Part shown: in pieces, positions 34,789-46,564 of the stretch
Numbering within the stretch: the stretch's first letter is position 1
Layout: every line of letters starts with the position of its first letter
Assembly: GCA_002633005.1 (NCBI GenBank)
Contig: NMRA01000111.1
Span: forward strand, 340,866-404,865
Length of the DNA stretch: 64,000 nucleotides
Reading direction: 5' to 3'
From: Phoronis australis
Taxonomy: Eukaryota > Phoronida > Phoronidae
The notes under the pieces: model-generated
Seen by the model: the letters and a program-made list of their open reading frames with translations, nothing else
The model's database searches: none
Told to the model about the DNA's origin: nothing
Translations under genes and position numbers: made by a program

Positions 34789-35977
34789 AAAGGAGTGTAG
34801 AATAATAGTTAACTTGTGATTTCGCTGGTACCGCTACTACTAGCGTCATCAAGTGGTGAATAAGCAACGGTTAAGTAGGAAGCGCGAGAACAACGGCGAA
34901 AAGCGCATTTTGCAGTGCGACGAATTGCACTAATTCATCCACGAAAACCCCAGACGTGTCATTTTTACGTTACCTAAATATCCAGAAAGGTAAGGATTAT
35001 TTGTTATTTAAAAATGTGACCCATTGTATGTCATTTTCTGTGTTCTGTTCACGGTCGGAAGACAAGTCGATTGCATTCCCGGTGCCGCTGTCTGCAGTGT
35101 AGGCTGATGTACAGGCTACGCTCTACCTTCTGCAGATACTTTGTTGTCAATGTATGTCTACTAAAATTATATGTGAGGGAGCCTCAGAATGGAATAAATT
35201 GTTGTGGTATGATGAATTACCTTGCTTTCTTCTTCTTACTTGCGTTACAGCTACTACAAAAACCCGTTTGTCTGCACCGGTAACAGCCTGTCGTATTCAA
35301 TAGGTAACGCATTAAAACGTGTTGGGTAGACATGAAACGAGCAGTGAGCTGGGAGCTCTTTGTAATGGAAAGTTGTAAAACATACGGGATGGTACTGGGG
35401 CATGATGACCACCAGTCTTTGCAAGCATGCACAAAACGAGGGCTAAATCGTTTTACCACCTCAGTACATGTGGTCAATTGTCAAGGGAACAACCAAAATT
35501 TGTGACGATGGCCGGAGCTCAGCACCATGTAGCACTTCTCCCATGTACCCCATGGGGTAACACCACCCAGAACCCTCAAGAGCAGTCACTAGAATTATGT
35601 TGTCCATGGAGATATGAAATGTTATAAAGAATTAGCCTTATTAAGAACTCTAACATGAAACAAAACTGCGATGCCTTTTGGAGAGAGCTTCAAGAGAATG
35701 AAAGCAAATGCACTTTAATATTGATTAAAATAAATTTCATTCTCATTCGAGGATGTTTACTTTGATGTTTTACCCATTTTCAAGACCACAGTAATTTTAT
35801 TGAACGTCGAACGTCAAAAAGCAGCGGTATGAATTGATCAGTGTTGACATGGTTTGGACTGCGCCGCTAAATTAGTGTTGCTTATTCGCCGCTTGGGGCG
35901 CTAGTTTTTCAACCGATAACAATTGCGGCGAATGGCGAGATGGCGGAGTGAACTCTTCCACTCTATGTACACTCCTT
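34789..35977 (+). mobile_element. P-like non-autonomous DNA transposon, copy 2
   Basis: Same ends, same subterminal repeats and same flanking octamers (GGTTAAAT at 34781-34788 and GCTTAAAT at 35978-35985) as the element at 10911-12109, so insertion preceded the segmental duplication. The THAP-like segment here reads VIFTLPKYPE, with Asp replaced by Tyr and the upstream part of the frame disturbed. The minus-strand frame at 35217-35477 is open and has drifted by about a dozen residues. Confidence 0.6.
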
Positions 35978-36340
35978 GCTTAAATCCTGCTTTCATCACT
36001 AACGCAGGGTACATTAATTGTTTGAATTTGCAATGGGTGGCAAAGGAACAGTTCCTATGCTCACACGTAAACACCGGACTTAATTTCTATCTAAGTTGAG
36101 ATCCAAGACCATAAACAGACTTGGTGTACTTGAAATGGTGTTTTCTAAATCTTCGTCTACCGTTTTAACTTGGCTCGATTTTCGTGAAACATTCACCATG
36201 TGTTTCAGGCACTGAGCCCTGCTGAGCAGCTCATGCACTTACTGTACGTGTGGGGCGTGTATTAGACCACCAGCACTAGTTTTGAAGAATATAATAACAC
36301 CAGTATTTCCTAAATTTGGATAGCACACAGTTTGACTTAC

Positions 36341-36352
36341 CTTCAGGTGTGG
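36341..36352 (-). CDS. 12-nt micro-exon (linker 1, copy 2)
   Basis: Identical 12 bases to the copy-1 exon, with acceptor TTTTCAG and donor GTAAGT, phase 1 to 1, encoding Thr-Pro-Glu between split codons. It is the last exon I can place in gene copy 2. A GTAAGT donor about 100 bp further on (36237-36242) might end another exon, but its acceptor is not shared by copy 1. Confidence 0.6.
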
Positions 36353-36807
36353 CTGAAAAAACAACATAATTAATGAATTAGAGTTTCCCGAATATAACAA
36401 ACATAAAGACAGGTCTCGGAGATTAACAACCGCTTGTTTTGTCCCTAACATTTACTCGAGGGAGTTGCTTGTTAAAATAGAAACCGTATCGTGTCCGGAG
36501 AAATATCGGAGGATTCGAAGTGCTACGATGAACTACCAGTGTTCGACATCATCGCAGGTTGCTCGAGATTGCCAGTACAAAGTCAGACCTTACCTCGTAA
36601 TCGTGAGGAAATTTCGGAACATTGCGAATAGTAAGGCAACGAATCAAGAAATGCTCTATTTAGACAGTAATAACCTACGAGATTCTCGGTAACTTGTGCA
36701 AATATATAAAGGCTATCAACCCATTCAATCTTTATCTTAAACCTGTGACAAATTACAATTACTTAAACATTTTTATACAACTTTCAATGACGCGCGCACG
36801 AACTTAC

Positions 36808-36930
36808 TGCCCGTAGTACAATATACGCAGGATAGGGCGCAGTTTCCCCTGGCCCATGACGCGTAGTCACCAAAGCAGGAACTTCTGTCATGCATGTAGG
36901 GAGAGCAGTCTATCTTGTCTTCACATATTG
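36808..36930 (-). CDS. ShKT domain exon A' (duplicate of A)
   Basis: Same 123-nt length, acceptor, donor and phase as exon A. All six cysteines are kept. Against A it has Pro to His, Lys to Arg and Glu to Gly replacements (SPYMHDRSSC and WARGNCALSC) and one silent change. The replacements lie on the variable surface between cysteines. With so few differences the ratio cannot be used as proof of selection. Confidence 0.85.
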
Positions 36931-37554
36931 CTTTGAAACAAACGGGAACGTCAGTGTTACAGCATGGCTTCATTCCTACTGACTTGGAGCGAGAAGAGTA
37001 CAAATTAACATTCGTGAAATTGTTGTGGTAGGCTTTTGTGCAAACCAAATTTAAATGAATATGCATTAGCTCAGTTTCATTTTAAAATCGTCTCTAAGTA
37101 AAAAAAAAGCCAATTTAGGACCTGGCACCATCGTTTCCATTCACAAAGAACCCACTGATTCAGTCTTGCGTGATATCCTTCATTGGACAACCGATGATAG
37201 TCTTCGAAATTGATTACTACAATTAACAATACTCTGTAAGACGTAGGGGAGCTTCTTGCCGGACTGGGGCAAACGTCTTACGATAATGCCTTTAATAAAA
37301 AGCACTCGAGAGAATGACAGTGAAACTTCGAATTTCACGACGCAATGGCGACTGATCGAGTAGAGTTTTGAGTGAAACACTACGCAAAAATGTTTAAGAG
37401 CCGTATCGTGTTATAGAGACTAGATTCGCCCCCCACCTGTTCACATGAAAGAGTGGTGACAGTGAAAGGCGTTCGCTCTAAAGTTTGTGTCTTAACTATT
37501 TAAATAATAACTCTCCTCTGGTCAAATTATGAAAATGACCATAATTTGTCATAC

Positions 37555-37578
37555 CTTCAGTTGTGGCCACAGTAGAGG
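37555..37578 (-). CDS. 24-nt linker micro-exon 2 (copy 2)
   Basis: Same 24 bases and acceptor as the copy-1 exon at 13683-13706. The donor has changed from GTAAGA to GTATGA, a weaker match to consensus, so skipping may be more frequent in this copy. Confidence 0.55.
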
Positions 37579-37684
37579 CTGAAACATGTCAATATAAGTT
37601 AAGCACCATAATGCAAAGTACATATGAAACATAAAGGAAACTCTTTGATATGAACAATCTGTCTAAAAACAACTTTTGTTTCAC

Positions 37685-37741
37685 CTTGAGACTTAAATGT
37701 CGTAGGGTAGTCATGGCAAGTTGTTTTCTTGTCTTCACATA
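37685..37741 (-). CDS. Half-ShKT exon with a new donor site (copy 2)
   Basis: Counterpart of 13814-13870. Acceptor AAAACAG, 57 nt, donor AAG/GTGAAA, frame open, phase 1 to 1. The first split codon ends TA rather than CA, and the sequence reads CEDKKTTCHDYPTTF, closer to exon B than the copy-1 version. The deletion breakpoint is identical in all four half-exons, so it predates both duplications. Confidence 0.45.
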
Positions 37742-38313
37742 CTGTTTTGAAACGAATGGAAGAATTAACTTTGCAGTACGGTTTTAAAGCATTTTACTTG
37801 CTACGAGCAAAGTACACCCAATGTTCGGGAAATGTAATGACAGGATCCCGCTCTTGTGAAAATCGAGGGAACATGTCATTTCTCTGTATTCTTTTACAAT
37901 GATTTCCCATCATATATTAGGTCACTTTGGAACCTCGCACCAACCCTTCAGTCAAATAGAACGACTATATATAATTCTCACAGTTCTTATCCCCGTCAAT
38001 GCATGGTTTGAAGTCGTTTTCAAAATAAACTTGTTTGGAATTAACAAGACTCTGACAGACTGGACAAACGTCTACCGAGAATGCCTGTGAAAAGACGACC
38101 TCTGACAGTGATCTGATTGATCGCAGCGAGTTATGAGTGAAACGGTGTGGGAAAGGGTTAATAAAGGAACCCTTACGTGTTATACCGACTAGACTGGTTT
38201 ACATGATGCAGTGGTGACATTATAATCCTTTGCTTTAATGAAAGTATCTCAAATATGCAAAATAATTACCTGCACCTGCTTACGTTATCAAGATGAGACG
38301 TAATTTGACATAC

Positions 38314-38343
38314 CTTCAGTTGTAGTTGCAAGCGGAGTTGTGG
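38314..38343 (-). CDS. 30-nt linker micro-exon 3 (copy 2)
   Basis: Same peptide as 14444-14473 (TTPLATTTE) with one silent change, GCG to GCA. The donor is GTATGT in place of GTAGGT, which remains a plausible site. Confidence 0.6.
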
Positions 38344-39570
38344 CTGAAACAGGGAATGTAGATTAAACATTAGAGTGCACCGTATATATGAAGCGTAAAG
38401 GAATGTCTTGGAGATTAAGAACTGTTAGTACTTAATTTAGAATCAAAAAGCGTTTACTGTATGTAGGCCTTGGTCTCGTAATACATTTCGCATTGCAAGT
38501 GTGCAATGACAATTTCAGTTCTTAGCACAGTTGAACTTGAACTACATGGCGCCAGGCTTTTTAGTTCACAAAGAGCATGGCTCTGAATTTATCTAACTAC
38601 TCTGGCATCGTCTGCCATAATCGTCAGCAAAAGTTTCGGAGCACATCACCACGGAAAGGGCAGTGGCACATCACATGAATCTCGTTTTCAGTTTGACCAG
38701 TAATGCATGTTCCTCACATTCTCTCATCCTCGGTTAAAGCTGCGTGCAGATCAAGGCCTTGCAGCACGAAATTTAATCTTTGTTAATTATTGAAGTACGT
38801 GAACCTTCCTCAGGTCAGGTACTCTCCTTTTTGTTTGTCATTACAAAACTAGACTCCACTTTTCGCACTATTTTGAACATGAAACTTTTAAACCAAGTGG
38901 TTGGGTATTCTAAGTTCAGGTTGACCAAGCAACTCTCGCTCCTGCTCTTTTCAGGGGCGGATCCAGGTTTTTGAGTTACGGGAGGGCAGAACAGAATGTC
39001 AGCCAGGATTCTGCCAGTCAAACATTCGCGTCCCCGAAATGGAAAATGGAATCCGGGAGAATTATAGGGGGGATTCATCACTTGCCCCTGCCACTGCTTA
39101 TTACGTTTGGTGTGGACCAGTATGTTTTTGTTATTTGTAAATAAATGGGTTGTTTGACATATAAGAAGGTTCTCAGATTCAATGACCGATTACTAATCCG
39201 TTTGCTGTCTCGTTTTGTGGATGTCACCCTCATGGCACTTTTAAATATAAACTTAAATTAACCCACTGCCTATTTCGCTTGATTTCCCTGCTGCTGACAT
39301 CTTACAGTAGAATCCGGTTCATAGTTCAACTTCCAAACAAGTTTCGCATAATTGTATAACTTTAGGATCAATTAAGAGGGTCTGTTACAGCAGAATGCCA
39401 GCTATATATACCGTTCCTCGTTAGAGTAGGATAATAAACAGTATTTTTGAGCTATTGAGGAGTCAAAAATGTTTGTAGCAGTGTAGCATACTTGGTGAAA
39501 AATACCCCAGTAAAATGTAGCTAGCACGGTGTGTTGTCAGTTTGGTAGAATGGTAAATATTTTAACTTAC

Positions 39571-39600
39571 ACTCAGTTGTGGTAGTGAGAGGGATTGTAG
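39571..39600 (-). CDS. 30-nt linker micro-exon 4 (copy 2)
   Basis: Counterpart of 15693-15722 with one replacement (Ala to Thr), so the peptide reads TIPLTTTTE. Splice sites are unchanged (GTTTCAG and GTAAGT). Confidence 0.6.
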
Positions 39601-40466
39601 CTGAAACATGAGAACATCAAACCAATAAAGCTGGAAATGCCTTAGAGTTTAACAATTGTTTAATATAAAAACCTCTATTTCATTGTTTCATATCAAAATA
39701 GAAACTGCGACGCGTCTGTTGGAATAAAAGACGATTCGAAGTGCCCCGATCAAGTGTGCAAGGCCTTTTTAGCAGGTATCACGTGAGTTTTTGAGATAAC
39801 TCGGACTTTACGACGCAATTTCTAGTTTGCGAAGACTTGTGCTACGTGTGTGAGTTCCTGGAGTAATGCGATTAATAGACATCCTATTATAAAAAATTAA
39901 GAAGAATTAAATTCATGAAGTCTGATTGAAAACATTAAAAAGTCTCAGGTTTCTCAGTGAAATTTTCAAATATTTTGGGGGTAATCTGTCACTCATTTCA
40001 ACAAGGTCATTTAATAAGAGTTTTCTACAAGGGGCTTTACTAGGCACTCAACACCAAGGGTCATTTCTGTCCTCCTCAAGGGCAATAAACCAAAAGAAAA
40101 TTTGAGCAACTGGAGACCTCTGCTTACTCAATGAAATAAAAAAAATGTCGGGCTATACTGCTCAACGTTTTAAGAGTGTAGTAGACTTTTTCTTTACATG
40201 AAGATTTCACAATTTACTCTAAAACGTTGTTAGGGATTTTCGATTACTCATTTACGTTTAATTGTATGCCAAATTAACTAAAAAAGTAATGTATTTATAT
40301 AATATAACAGAGCCGTATCGTGTTATCAGGACTAGATTCGTCCCCCACCTGTTCACATGACAGAGTGGTGACAGTGAAAGGCTTTCGCACTAAAGTGTGC
40401 TTCTTAACTATTGAAATAATAACCCTCCTCTGGTCAAATTATGAAAATGACCACAATTTGTCTTAC

Positions 40467-40490
40467 CTTCAGTTGTGGCCACAGTAGTGT
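40467..40490 (-). CDS. 24-nt linker micro-exon 2b (copy 2)
   Basis: The exon starts with AC instead of CC and encodes Thr-Thr-Val-Ala-Thr-Thr-Glu. Acceptor GTTTCAG and donor GTAAGA are intact, phase 1 to 1. The changed bases remain within the Thr/Ser repertoire. Confidence 0.6.
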
Positions 40491-40595
40491 CTGAAACATG
40501 TCAATATAAGTTAAGCACTAGAATGCAAAGTACATATGAAACATAAAGGAAACTCTTTGATATGAACGATCTGTCTAAAACAACTTTTGTTTCAC

Positions 40596-40651
40596 CTTGA
40601 GACTTAAATGTCGTAGGGTATACATGGAAGTTGTTTTCTTGTCTTCACATG
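40596..40651 (-). pseudogene. Frameshifted half-ShKT exon (2b, copy 2)
   Basis: Counterpart of 16723-16779 in duplication copy 2, without that exon's stop codon. One base is missing near the second cysteine, making the exon 56 nt between CAAAACAG and GTGAAA, so inclusion shifts the frame. The second cysteine codon is lost. Confidence 0.6.
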
Positions 40652-41214
40652 CTGTTTTGAAACGAATGGAAGAATTAACTTTGCAGTACGGTTTCAGAGC
40701 ATTTTACTTGCTACGAGCAAAGTACACCCAATGTTCGGGAAATGTTATGCGAAAATCGAGGAAACATGTCTCATTTCTCTGTATTCTTTCACAATGATTT
40801 CCCATCATATACTAAGCCACTTTGGGACCTCGCACCAACCCTTCAATCAACTAGAACGACTACATATAATTCTCACAGTTCTGATCCCCGTCATTGCATG
40901 GCTTGGAGTCGTTTACAAAATAAACTAGATTGGAATTAACAAGAATCTGACAGACTGGGACAAACGTCTCCCGAGAATGTCTGTGAAAAGACCACCTGTG
41001 ACAGTGATCGGATTGATCGTTATGAGTGAAACGGTGTGGAAAAAGGGTTAAGCCAGGAACCCTTACGTGTTATACCGACTAGACTGGTCATCTACGTGTT
41101 TACATGATGCAGTGATGACATTATAGTCCTTACCTTTAATGAAGGTATCTCAAATATGCAAAATAATAACCTGCACCTGCTCACGTTATCAAGATGAGAC
41201 GTAATTTGACCTAC

Positions 41215-41244
41215 CTTCAGTTGTAGTCGCAAGCGGAGTTGTGG
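41215..41244 (-). CDS. 30-nt linker micro-exon 3b (copy 2)
   Basis: Encodes TTPLATTTE with acceptor GTTTCAG and donor GTAGGT. Its coding bases equal those of linker 3 (14444) rather than linker 3b (17362), so either the Val is new in copy 1 or the copies have exchanged sequence. Confidence 0.6.
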
Positions 41245-42086
41245 CTGAAACAGGGAATATAGATTATACATTAGAGTGCACCGTATATATGGAGCGTAAA
41301 GGAATGTCTTGGAGATTAAGAACTGTAGTTAAATTAGAATCAAAAACGTTTACCGTATGTAGGCCTTGGTCTCGTAATACATTTCGCATTGCAAGTGTGC
41401 AATAACAATTTCAGTTCTTAGCACAGTTGACCTTGAAATACATGGCGCAAGGCTTTTTAGTTCACAAAGAGCATGGCTCTGAATTTATCTAACTACTCTG
41501 GCATCGTCTGCCATAATCGTCGGCAAAAGTTTCTGGCCACATCACCACGGACAGAGCAGTGACACATCACATTAATCTCGTTTTCAGTTTGACCAGTAAT
41601 TCCTTTTCATCACATTCTCTCATCCTCGGTTAGACCTGCGTGCAGATCAACTCCACTTTTCGCATTACTTTCAACATGAAACCTTTAAACCACGTGGTTG
41701 GGTATTCTAAGTTCAGGGTGACCAAGCACCTCTCCAGGATTTTGTGTTACCGGAAGGCAGAACAGAGTATTAGCCTGGGTTCTGCCATTCAGACATCCGT
41801 ACCCCCGAAACGGAAAATGGAATGGAATGTGGGAGAATTATAGGGGGGTTGCTTATTACGTTTGTTGTGGACCAGTATGTTTTTGTTATTTGTAAATAAA
41901 TGAATTTTTTTACTTTCCGGAAGGTTCCCAGATTCAATGAGCCATTACTATTCATTTTGCTGTCTCGTTTTGTGGATGTTGTCACCCTCATAGTACAGTA
42001 TGTTGTAGATTACCAACTGTCTGTTACACAAACCTTTATTTCATGGTGAGAGTTGTATTTCAAAATAGAAATCGCTGCAGACTTAC

Positions 42087-42116
42087 CTTTAGTTATCGTC
42101 ACACGAGGAGGTTTGG
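42087..42116 (-). CDS. 30-nt linker micro-exon 5 (copy 2)
   Basis: Counterpart of 18057-18086 with replacements to Lys-Pro-Pro at the start and Thr to Ile near the end (KPPRVTITK). Splice sites are intact. It lies close to the right limit of the large duplication. Confidence 0.55.
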
Positions 42117-42257
42117 CTGAAACGCAACACTATTAGTTAAGTATTAAAGAATTTACTAAAGGTGATATATGAGGCATTGTACTGAGGAGAAAAAGCATTA
42201 CTTGAACTGCTAGAACGGTTAAGTCTCTCCCCAAACACAAGACAGCACAATTATTCT

Positions 42258-42960
42258 GTGTTTGAAAGAAAAAAAATATTTAACCAAGTTACCAACAGAA
42301 ACATTGAATTACCTCTAAGATGGTATAACCCACGGCAGTACAAAGGAAAAAATACTGCAGAGTTGGATATAGCACCTGTGTTACCTGATCCAAACCTTTT
42401 ACTTCGGGACAGTCTAATTAACATACTTTGTTCATTTGAACGAATGAAGTTGACAATAGGCGAATTCCAACAATTCAAAGCTCCTAAACAGGATGGAATC
42501 TTGTCCTTTGACAGAAAGTTTGGATATATTTTAAGCACTTCTTTAAAGTCTGTTTACGTTATGGTTATGTACAAAAGACGTCGAGGATTGCCAAATGAGT
42601 CTTTCTCCCAAAAACCTCGAAAGTAACTATTTCTGTGTAGGAACCATAACCTTCATCCAATTAAAATGGTTGGAAATACTGATATTATTTAATTTAGTAT
42701 CAGCATTAGGAATCTTTTTAGGCATTGCTGGTGCTTTTGACAAGGTTATTTGTAATGCCATTGGAAGTGGTGTGGAAGAACGAGAGGCACTATGTAATAT
42801 TATGCTGGTTTAAGTATATGCCGGGCATCGCACTGTTCAAGTGGAACTGTATGGTAAACGACTGCCAGAAAATTGATACGCGGACGTTCACAGGGAGACA
42901 TTTTATCCAATTTTGGGAATCGTACCGTGAACTCTCTTCTTTTTAAATTTCAGGGAGTGA
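42258..42960 (+). pseudogene. Non-LTR reverse-transcriptase fragment
   Basis: The frame 42258-42626 contains IGEFQQFKAPKQDGIL, corresponding to the FKxPGPDGI motif near the start of non-LTR reverse transcriptases, and a segment in place of the WR-KVVFIPKPGK motif. A second frame near 42713 has GIAGAFDKVICNAI, corresponding to the DIxGAFDxV catalytic Asp block, with the first Asp lost. The catalytic FADD block is not reached. The fragment begins where duplication copy 2 stops matching copy 1. Confidence 0.6.
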
Positions 42961-43910
42961 ATATAACTGTTGTGCAGTGAGGTTAAACTGCTACGAGTTG
43001 TTTTAGAAAGTGAGCTCCCTTGAAAACATCATTTAAGCAACATAATTAATCAGGCAAAATTCCACGTATGCAAAGTTAGCAAGTTATGGGCAAAACATGG
43101 AGTGTAAAGCCAAAAATCATGCAATAGATATACACTGCTAAGTTAAGACAGATGTTACTTTACTCATGTGCGTCTTAGGTCAGTGGAATTGAAAAACTGC
43201 ACGTTGAAGAGTTAGTACCATAACATTGTGTTATTAAAAGTCTTAAGATAATTAACAGCCTTTAGTATACCTGTTGCAAGGAAACAAGACAGAAATGTTT
43301 AAAAAACATTTGTCTGTTTTCGGGATTGTACGTAATGGGTGGAAGACCGTTACTGACGTTGTTGTTGTTACCAGTGCGATACTGAGTTGTGAGGAAAGTC
43401 CAAGGAGAGCCGCCTTTTTCAAACATCAATAGGTGCGTTTGCGAGGCTGCAACTTGACCGAAAACGCCTCTGTGTTCAAAAATTGTTAAAGACACGAAAG
43501 TTGTTCAGAGATGGCACCGGTTTGTGTACCGTGCAACAGTATGGAACATACGATTCGGTGGGGATCCACACTTTGTTAGGCATATTTCAGCCAAGGGATC
43601 ATGTTTCGACCAAACACCAAAATGGCAATACAATGAAGGACTCGCCACCCTGCTGCTGTATTTCCAAATTTATAAATGATGAGCACATTCCCTCCATTCT
43701 AGGGCGAGTGATGACCTCGAGCCCGGCCTAAATCGAGTGCTACGACATGTAGGCTGGTGTGTGGTGTTTAGGCCGTGGTATTTGCATCATGATAGCAGTA
43801 AACGTGAGAGAACTAGGTTCAATGTGGCCTTTGTCAGTGATTATTATATTGGTTCAGTGGGTTGTGGCTCACATGATTATGTCTGCGGCATTTCTCGTGC
43901 AAAATATCAC

Positions 43911-44310
43911 CTGGGGCCGAGGTCTAATACATGTAGTTGTACTCAAAATCTAACTGGAAATCATCTTTGCCATTTTTTATTTGTTGTGAACGAAATATAA
44001 GTGGCACTTGGTATGTAGCAGAGTGTTTTTGGATTATGGGTTTCAAGTTAAAGTGTTTACTTAATGGCCCTTACATTCGTGCTGTAAAATCGAGTAGTTT
44101 TGAAACGTCGAGAACAATGTCGAACATTTAGCAGTAATGCTGGAGTGATTATGAGAAAACGTAGATTACAAAGTCTTCGATACAAGGCACGGGGGACTCA
44201 AGGATAGAATAATTAATACTCACATCGAGTTTTCAAAGACAGAATAATCAGAAAATGTCAAAACCTTTAGAGTTCGATTTCGAGTAAACAGATTAGAATA
44301 CAGGTTGTTC
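43911..44310. mobile_element. TIR element (TACTCGAAAT family), copy 2
   Basis: Starts CTGGGGCCGAGGTCTAATAC and ends GATTTCGAGTAAACAGATTAG. The interior matches 22461-22723 (AACTGGAAATCATCTTTGCC, GGACTCAAGGATAGAATAAT). It shows that this part of the 42.9-45.2 kb stretch is a third copy of the 22-kb and 57-kb segments. Confidence 0.55.
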
Positions 44311-45288
44311 AGTAACGCTAGGACCTCCCTAAAATCAAGACTTCTCAATATTAAGTAAGATATTGCGGTGCAGTTTAAATTAGAGTACGTGTTCTTGTCT
44401 TGATTTCACCCAACTAGGCCGTAGCATAGGTCTCAGCGATACTGAACTCTATCATCCAGGCCTAGCTTCTACGAGACATGTGTTGAGAGCTAATTTCATG
44501 ACAAACGCTCGTGCAAATAACAGGGAAAGATTACAAGCCATGACGTTCTTGAACAGTTAGAATAATGCCCGCTTTGTAGCTTGATCTTAGTCAGTACATC
44601 TCGGAAAACCCGATAACAATAAGTCGTAATACAAACATTCCATCAAAGGAGTGGAGAGCTAAAACTCCGCCAATCGAAAATTTGCAAAGTGCCCGTGACA
44701 GCATCATCTCGTAACCAATATTGCACAGAACAATGGACCTCGATAAGTCAATGACGAATACGTCGTAGAGCAACTCCGTTTGGATCGGACTAAAAGGCGA
44801 AGTGTTTGTACACGTGCTACAAAATTTAATTTCACTAAGTAAGTAAGGGAATTGGAGAAATAAAAAAGCAAGAAACAAATATTATTGCCATTTTGTTTGT
44901 AATCTGGAAGCATTATTCCAAATTTTGTAAATGGATTATAGCAAGTTGTCTAAAACAGCGTCTACAGTTTTGATAATGACGGTTAGAACCCAAACGAAAT
45001 ACATGAAGCTGCCCTCGAAAGTGTAATGTGGCATAAAGTTCTTGGCAGGCAGTGGAATAGGCATTTATTGAGTGATGTCCCTAAGTGACTCAGATGCCTC
45101 TTTGCACACCCATTGGAGACACACCATGCTCACAAAAGTAACATAACTATGTGAGGAACGAATTTTATTGATTTTTTGTCATTACTTTTGAAACCAGGAA
45201 GCACGATTTCGTTTCATTGTCAAACTTGAATCGACAATTTTGAGAACGCCGCCCACAATCCAAAGAAAATTCTGGAAAGCTGTTCCTT

Positions 45289-45821
45289 TAGGGTTTTTTC
45301 TAAAATCCTTGACCCCAGAACCCACGACCCCTTCGTAACGCAATCCCCTCCACACACGACTTACGACACCCTCGACTCACGATCTGCGGTTTTCACACGT
45401 TTCACAATCTTGTTAACTACACAAATCTGATCTGGTTCAGCACTAGTGGTTAAAAACAGAAAATGGGTTAAGAACAAGATCCGAAATGGTGGATTATCCG
45501 TTGTTACGGAAAGAGTTCCACGGGCAGCTAGCAATGTTCTGTTCTACTTAACTTAAAGATTGAGTACGTGAACGTGAAAACACATAATTTCACATTTTTA
45601 TTATTTGCTTTCAATCGCATACTCGTTTACAATATACAGCATGTAACTTTGAGTTGCTTTTTAGTTAACAGTTTGTTATTTCAAAATGTATTTACTGAAG
45701 ACATTATATATTCGTGGCCTCCTTTCACTCTATCAAATACAGTGTCAATCTGCCATTCACTGAAGAGAGTGGAGGGGGTCATGGGGTTTGGGTATCGAGG
45801 GGGATTTAGAACAACCCCCCA
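45289..45821. mobile_element. TIR element (CAGGG family), copy 2
   Basis: The left end reads TAGGGTTTTTTCTAAAATCC then GACCC repeats. The right end reads GAGGGGGATTTAGAACAACCCCCC. Interior stretches (GTTAAAAACAG, then AAGATCCGAAATGGTGGATT) match the element at 20858-21639. It is shorter and more eroded than copy 1. Confidence 0.65.
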
Positions 45822-46303
45822 AAAATAATGTAGCACAACGATCCGGAGCACAGATTAAAGAAAAGATATTTCATCAGTAAGGTCCCAAAGTGACTCATCT
45901 GCCTCATTTACAGTTCAATTGGGAACATACCATGCTCACAAGATTATCATTGTCCTTTAAATTTTTGCGTCATTTCCAGTTAAGCAGAAGAAGTGTTCTG
46001 TATACGAAGTAATTACTCGAAGGATGAAGACGGTGTTTCATAACATGTTCCACCAACTAGTGCGTGTAGCAAATGCATATCAAGGTAGAAATTGCAACAC
46101 ACTACGTCCTCACAGCCTGGTTACAAACAAATCGAAACTGTTTTTATTGCAGTTTCACTCCAATTTAATTATCACAATCGTTAACATTTTTCCAATACCA
46201 AGAAACTATAAGATTATGTTGTAAATTACCAAATGTCTATTGCATAAACCTTTATTTCATGGTGGGAGTTGCATTTCAAAATAGAAACCGCAGCACGACT
46301 TAC

Positions 46304-46333
46304 CGATAGTTGTCGTCACACGAGAAGTTGTGG
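46304..46333 (-). CDS. 30-nt linker micro-exon 5b
   Basis: Acceptor TTTTCAG, donor GTAAGT, phase 1 to 1, encoding TTSRVTTTI. It lies 1.3 kb downstream of ShKT exon D in transcription order, with a non-LTR fragment in the intron between them. Confidence 0.55.
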
Positions 46334-46564
46334 CTGAAAACCAACAATATAATTTAACCTACTAAAAATTAAAAGGTATGTTAGATGAATACCACAATTT
46401 ATTGCATTGGAGGCAGGAGATCCGAAGTACAATATCAAACCATTAAACAAGCACAGTGAAATACAAAACATCGAGTTCAGCAATTTTTCTATACACACTG
46501 TTGCTAAGTATGTGAATATTACAATGTTTGCATCTGGAGTCTTCATAATATTGTTGAAAAATTG

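Larger units (their letters stand above)
37397..41780. repeat. Internal tandem repeat within the ShKT gene (copy 2)
   Basis: 37397-39000 and 40312-41780 repeat each other at a 2.9-kb spacing, mirroring the pair at 13526 and 16437. Linker and half-ShKT exons are at equivalent positions in each repeat. Confidence 0.85.
32406..42170. repeat. Large segmental duplication, copy 2
   Basis: This is the second copy of the block at 1-18150. It begins at the same sequence (TGATGGGCTACTGCATTG) that starts the window and runs past linker exon 42087-42116. After about 42170 the copies diverge: copy 1 continues into ShKT-gene intron sequence, while copy 2 enters a non-LTR reverse-transcriptase fragment. 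It lacks two blocks present in copy 1, at junctions near 32628 and 34610. Confidence 0.93.

Noticed and set aside
36237-36290. Possible further or terminal exon after the 12-nt micro-exon
   Set aside because: The GTAAGT donor is present in both copies, but the AG acceptor exists only in copy 2 and the phase-1 reading gives an immediate stop; not supported enough to list.
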